Assembly: GCA_028868335.1 (NCBI GenBank)
Contig: JAGWUU010000120.1
Span: 1 to 9,280 of the forward strand
DNA from: Sphingomonadales bacterium
GTDB taxonomy: Bacteria; Pseudomonadota; Alphaproteobacteria; Sphingomonadales; Sphingomonadaceae
Length of the DNA stretch: 9,280 nucleotides
Direction: 5' to 3'
This document shows positions 6,537 to 9,280 of this stretch, one piece after another. Each line of letters begins with the position of its first letter. Positions within the stretch are counted from its first letter, which is position 1. The notes under the pieces were generated by a model. The model was given only the letters and a program-made list of their open reading frames with translations, did not search any database and had not been told where the DNA came from. The translations under genes and the position numbers were made by a program.

Positions 6537-6568
6537 CAGCATGGGACCGGCGCGCCGGTCCCATGCTG
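6537..6568. terminator. Perfect 32-bp palindrome, probable bidirectional terminator
   Basis: CAGCATGGGACCGGCG (6537-6552) is followed directly by its exact reverse complement (6553-6568), giving a 16-bp GC-rich stem whose innermost bases would form the loop. It sits between two converging genes: 20 nt after the phosphoesterase stop and 29 nt after the TonB-receptor stop on the other strand. Only a short ATTT follows on the plus side and no T-run on the minus side, so termination may rely on the hairpin itself. Confidence 0.75.
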
Positions 6569-6597
6569 ATTTCGAATCGACTGCGTCGAACCGAGGC

Positions 6598-9018
6598 CTA
6601 GAACGAAACGCCCAGTTCCACGCCGTAGGTGCGGCCGCGTTCATAGGCGCCGGTGAAGAACAGCACCGGCGCGCCGAAGCTGATGTACCGCTTGTCGAAG
6701 ATGTTGTCTCCGAAGACGGACAGCGACGCCTTGGCTCCACCGACACTCAGGTCGGCGAGGCCGAGCCTGCCGTTGACGAGCCAGTAGGCGGGCTGCTGGT
6801 TTACATTCTCGAGCGCTGGCAACCCTGTCAGCAGGTTGCGCAGCGGCGTGGACGTCAGGTAATAGCTGCTGCGGTAGCGCCCCTCGACCATGGCGCTGAG
6901 GTGCGGCCCGCCCGCGCCCAGCTCGGGCGAATTGTACGAGGCGGCGGCGCGGCCGGTCCATTTCGAGAAATAGGTCGGGCGCGCAAAGGATGCCACGTCC
7001 ACCCCGTTGAGGATGAACTGCTTGTACTTGAAATCGGTGTAGGCGACGCTGCCTGACAGGGTCAGCCCGCGCACCGGAACGATTTCGGTTTCCGCCTCGA
7101 CGCCCTTGATCTTGGCCTTGCCGGCGTTGTCAAAGAACTGCTTGCCGTTGATGAAGTTCTGCGTCTGCAGGTCCTTGTAGTCGTTGTAATAGGCCGAAAC
7201 GTTCAGCCGCATCCGGTTGTCGAGGAACTGTGTCTTGGCGCCCACTTCGTAGGAGGTGAGGTTTTCCGGCTTGTAGGGAATGCCGCTGAGGATGCCGCCC
7301 GAGACATAGCCGGTGGCGATCTTGGCGAACAGGTTGGTGGCCGGGGTCGGCCGCCAGGTGGCGATCCCGGTATAGGTCAGCTTTCTGTATTCGACGCTGT
7401 AGTCGCCGACGCCAAGCGATCCGCCCTGCGCGCCCGAAATCGCGCCGATATGAAGCTTGCGGTCGTCGACCGTCCCGCGCACCCCGCCGGTCAGGTCGAA
7501 GGTGTCGGTCAGGTGCACGGTCAACTGGCCATAGCCGGCCATCGAGGAATTGTGGCTGACGGTGCGGGTGATGCCGCTGCCGAAGATCGCATCGAAGGGG
7601 CTGGGCACCACCGTTGCCGACGGCGTCGGTTCGAGGATGCCGAGCACTTCCGTACCCGGCGCGCGTTCGTCGAAATAGAACAGGCCAGCGGTCAGGTCAT
7701 AGGCGGCAGTGGTGAGCTGGAACTGCAATTCCTCGCTGAACTGCTTCTGGCTGGTGGCGCGTGCGGTCAGCAATGGAAAGAAGTAGTCGGTCGCGCCGGG
7801 GACGTTGGCGGGATTGAACAGGGCTGCCTGGATTTGTGCAGGGGTGAGGCCCGGCGTGATCATTGCGCCCAACTGGGCGAAGGTGAAGCGCATCCCACCG
7901 GCTGCGCCAAGATCGAAGATCACCGGGTCCTGGCGGAACTTGCGATAGGCGGTGATCGACTTGACGACGAAATGATCGCTGGCCTGCAACGTCAGGGTAA
8001 GGCTGTGGCCCTGCGTGACGGTGTGTTCGGTGCTGGTGGCGGCCGCCACGGCGCTGAGCGGTCCGGTGACGCCGTAGTTGGGATTGCCGCCGAAGAATGG
8101 CTGCAGTGCTGTGATCGGGGCGAGCAACTGACCCGAGGCATCGGGGATGACACCCAGATTCTGCATCGCCCGGCCAGAGGCGTGGGAATCGGTGTAGTCG
8201 AACCGATAGTCGGCGGTCAGCTTGCCGAAATCGCCGCGCAGCGCGACCTGCACGCCGTCCACGTTGCGTTCGCCCAACCGCTTGGCGAAGGTTTGCGTGC
8301 CGAACTCGGGCGCGCGCAGGGCGATGTTCAGTCCCTGCCCACCCATCAGGTTGGTCACGTCGCCGCGAATTTCGTCATGCAGGTAGGCAACGCGGGCCGA
8401 AAATGGGCCGACCTGTGGCAGATCCAGCGCTACCTTCCCGCGAAAGGCGTGGTCGTTGCCATACGAGAGCGTTCCGCGCATGGCCCACTTGCCCTTTGGC
8501 GGCGCGGTGATGATGTTGATCGCGCCCGATGTTGCGTTGCGGCCAAACAGCGTCCCCTGCGGTCCGCGCAGCACTTCGATGCGCTGGATGTCGCCAAGAT
8601 CGAGCAGCGAGCCGACCGTGCGGCCGACATAGACGCCGTCGATATAGGTGCCGACCTTGGGGTCGACCGAGTTGCTCGACGTGCCCGAAGCGACGCCGCG
8701 AATGATGATCGTCGGGTTGGACTGCATTCCCTGGCTGTTGATCTCCAGGCTGGGGGCAAGGCCGCCCAGGCTGCGAACGCTGGTGACGCGCAGGTCTTCA
8801 AGTTGCTGGGCACTGATCGCGGTTACGGCAACCGGCACCTTTTGCAGGCTTTCCTCCCGCCGCTGCGCGGTGACGATGATCTCCTTGATCTGGCTCTCGT
8901 CCCTGGTGGCCGCTTGCGGCTCTGCCGGATCGGCGGCGAGTGCGGGCGTGGCGGCCTGGAGGCCGGCGGCAAGCATTGTGGCGCGCAGCAAGCCGGAGCG
9001 GATTGAAGTCTTGGTCAT
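6598..9018 (-). CDS. TonB-dependent outer-membrane receptor
   Basis: An 806-residue outer-membrane receptor that takes up a ligand using energy passed from the inner membrane by TonB-ExbB-ExbD. Residues 1-28 form a Sec signal peptide ending ATPALA. A TonB box EIIVTA (46-51) precedes the plug domain, which shows VPVAVTAISAQQLEDL (61-76), PTIIIRGV (102-109), DGVYVGR (127-133), IQRIEVLRGPQGTLFGRNA (144-162) and GAINIIT (165-171). The rest is a beta-barrel with typical repeated aromatic strands, ending YGVELGVSF with the terminal Phe used for outer-membrane assembly. Length is normal and no FecA-type N-terminal signalling extension is seen. The ATG at 9018 is preceded by AAGGGAG with a 5-nt spacer. 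Receptors of this type in sphingomonads are numerous and often serve siderophores, plant or aromatic compounds or glycans; the ligand here is not readable from sequence. Confidence 0.95.
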   Translation of the reverse strand: MTKTSIRSGLLRATMLAAGLQAATPALAADPAEPQAATRDESQIKEIIVTAQRREESLQKVPVAVTAISAQQLEDLRVTSVRSLGGLAPSLEINSQGMQSNPTIIIRGVASGTSSNSVDPKVGTYIDGVYVGRTVGSLLDLGDIQRIEVLRGPQGTLFGRNATSGAINIITAPPKGKWAMRGTLSYGNDHAFRGKVALDLPQVGPFSARVAYLHDEIRGDVTNLMGGQGLNIALRAPEFGTQTFAKRLGERNVDGVQVALRGDFGKLTADYRFDYTDSHASGRAMQNLGVIPDASGQLLAPITALQPFFGGNPNYGVTGPLSAVAAATSTEHTVTQGHSLTLTLQASDHFVVKSITAYRKFRQDPVIFDLGAAGGMRFTFAQLGAMITPGLTPAQIQAALFNPANVPGATDYFFPLLTARATSQKQFSEELQFQLTTAAYDLTAGLFYFDERAPGTEVLGILEPTPSATVVPSPFDAIFGSGITRTVSHNSSMAGYGQLTVHLTDTFDLTGGVRGTVDDRKLHIGAISGAQGGSLGVGDYSVEYRKLTYTGIATWRPTPATNLFAKIATGYVSGGILSGIPYKPENLTSYEVGAKTQFLDNRMRLNVSAYYNDYKDLQTQNFINGKQFFDNAGKAKIKGVEAETEIVPVRGLTLSGSVAYTDFKYKQFILNGVDVASFARPTYFSKWTGRAAASYNSPELGAGGPHLSAMVEGRYRSSYYLTSTPLRNLLTGLPALENVNQQPAYWLVNGRLGLADLSVGGAKASLSVFGDNIFDKRYISFGAPVLFFTGAYERGRTYGVELGVSF

Positions 9019-9057
9019 CGTCTCTCCCTTCTCATGTTGTCGTGATGCGATCCGTGC

Positions 9058-9068
9058 GGGCTTCGCCC
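9058..9068. repeat. Small hairpin GGGC-TTC-GCCC in the TonB-receptor leader
   Basis: A 4-bp GC stem with a 3-nt loop, 40 nt upstream of the receptor ATG and between it and the preceding terminator. It could sit in the 5' leader of the receptor transcript. It is short and may be chance. No convincing promoter hexamers are visible in the 58 nt between terminator and start. Confidence 0.2.
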
Positions 9069-9076
9069 AGCTCCGG

Positions 9077-9119
9077 AAAAAGGGGCGGCCCCGGATGCCT
9101 GCGCAACCGGAACCGCCCC
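9077..9119 (-). terminator. Rho-independent terminator of the upstream minus-strand gene
   Basis: Read on the minus strand, GGGGCGG (9119-9113) pairs with CCGCCCC (9088-9082), with an inner CCGG/CCGG stem (9110-9107 with 9094-9091) across a 2x2 internal loop, followed directly by TTTTT (9081-9077). Hairpin plus U-tract is the classic intrinsic terminator. It lies about 70 nt beyond the stop of the gene entering from the right edge and separates it from the TonB receptor, which therefore probably has its own promoter. Confidence 0.75.
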
Positions 9120-9135
9120 ATTGGGGTAATCAAGG

Positions 9136-9171
9136 AGGATGCGGTGCGATCATGCAGTCATTTCGCATCCT
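9136..9171. repeat. Inverted repeat AGGATGCG / CGCATCCT downstream of the right-edge gene
   Basis: Perfect 8-bp arms at 9136-9143 and 9164-9171 with a 20-nt spacer, just after the stop at 9190 on the minus strand and before the intrinsic terminator. It may be a 3'-end stabilising hairpin of the upstream transcript. Function is not proven. Confidence 0.35.
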
Positions 9172-9189
9172 GTCGCTGGGGCGGACGCC

Positions 9190-9280
9190 TCATTCCGCCG
9201 CCTCTGCCACCAGTACGTCGTCGTTGACGGGCGAGAGGAATTCGCCCGGCGTGGCGCCTGTATAGGCGCCGTTCTCGAAG
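9190..9280 (-). CDS. 3' end of an unidentified protein-coding gene, truncated by window edge
   Basis: The minus strand is open from the right edge to TGA at 9192-9190, giving 29 residues that end SPVNDDVLVAEAAE. The codons are GC-rich at the third position, as in neighbouring genes, and the frame is followed by an intrinsic terminator, which supports a real gene end. I do not recognise the protein from this tail and give no function. It is the gene upstream of the TonB receptor on the same strand, but the terminator between them argues against simple co-transcription. Confidence 0.55.
   Translation of the reverse strand, partial: FENGAYTGATPGEFLSPVNDDVLVAEAAE

Noticed and set aside
7450..9006. 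Long plus-strand open frame of 518 codons
   Set aside because: It lies fully antisense to the TonB receptor, whose plug and barrel motifs are clear; the translation is low-complexity Gly/Ala/Arg with no family features, a shadow caused by GC-rich codon use.
9151..9264. Short plus-strand ORF starting after AGGAGG at the right edge
   Set aside because: Spacing from AGGAGG to ATG is long, the product is low-complexity Ser/Thr/Ala, and it is antisense to the end of the minus-strand gene.
1..9280. tRNA, rRNA, CRISPR array, transposase or riboswitch
   Set aside because: I looked on both strands for cloverleaf-like segments, regularly spaced repeats, transposase motifs and known aptamer cores and saw none I could support.

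Overview
The window looks like chromosomal DNA of an alphaproteobacterium, most likely a sphingomonad (Novosphingobium/Sphingomonas type). The DNA is visibly GC-rich, genes are tightly packed with short overlaps, and there is a large TonB-dependent receptor of the style common in that group. This placement is inference; no rRNA or other marker gene is present.

Layout from left to right. (1) A plus-strand pair: the 3' part of a fatty-acid/aromatic-acid-type acyl-CoA synthetase (1-767), overlapping by four bases (ATGA) an MFS transporter of the GPH/MelB type (764-2077). (2) A minus-strand three-gene unit read from 4674 down to 2059: a small YdhR-like protein, a MalY/PatB-type PLP carbon-sulfur lyase and a Cds1-like PLP cysteine desulfhydrase, with gaps of 7 and 20 nt. 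Its last gene converges on, and overlaps by 19 bp, the end of the MFS gene. (3) A gap of about 540 bp (4675-5211) holding repeat motifs upstream of the YdhR gene, a probable decayed gene remnant that reads like the C-terminus of a DapA-family protein once one base is skipped, and an inverted repeat upstream of the next gene. (4) A plus-strand exported calcineurin-like metallophosphoesterase with a Tat-like signal (5212-6516). (5) A perfect 32-bp palindrome (6537-6568), probably a shared terminator. (6) A minus-strand TonB-dependent outer-membrane receptor (9018-6598). (7) A minus-strand intrinsic terminator (9119-9077) and, at the right edge, the last 29 codons of an unidentified minus-strand gene (9280-9190).

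How the genes may work together. The acyl-CoA synthetase and transporter look like a substrate uptake and activation pair, substrate unknown. The YdhR/C-S lyase/cysteine desulfhydrase cluster combines a fold-type I and a fold-type II PLP enzyme that can both act on sulfur amino acids. It could form a small pathway releasing sulfide or thiols from a cysteine-derived compound; this is the least familiar arrangement in the window. The exported phosphoesterase and the TonB receptor are convergent neighbours that both act in the cell envelope, but nothing in the sequence proves a shared substrate.
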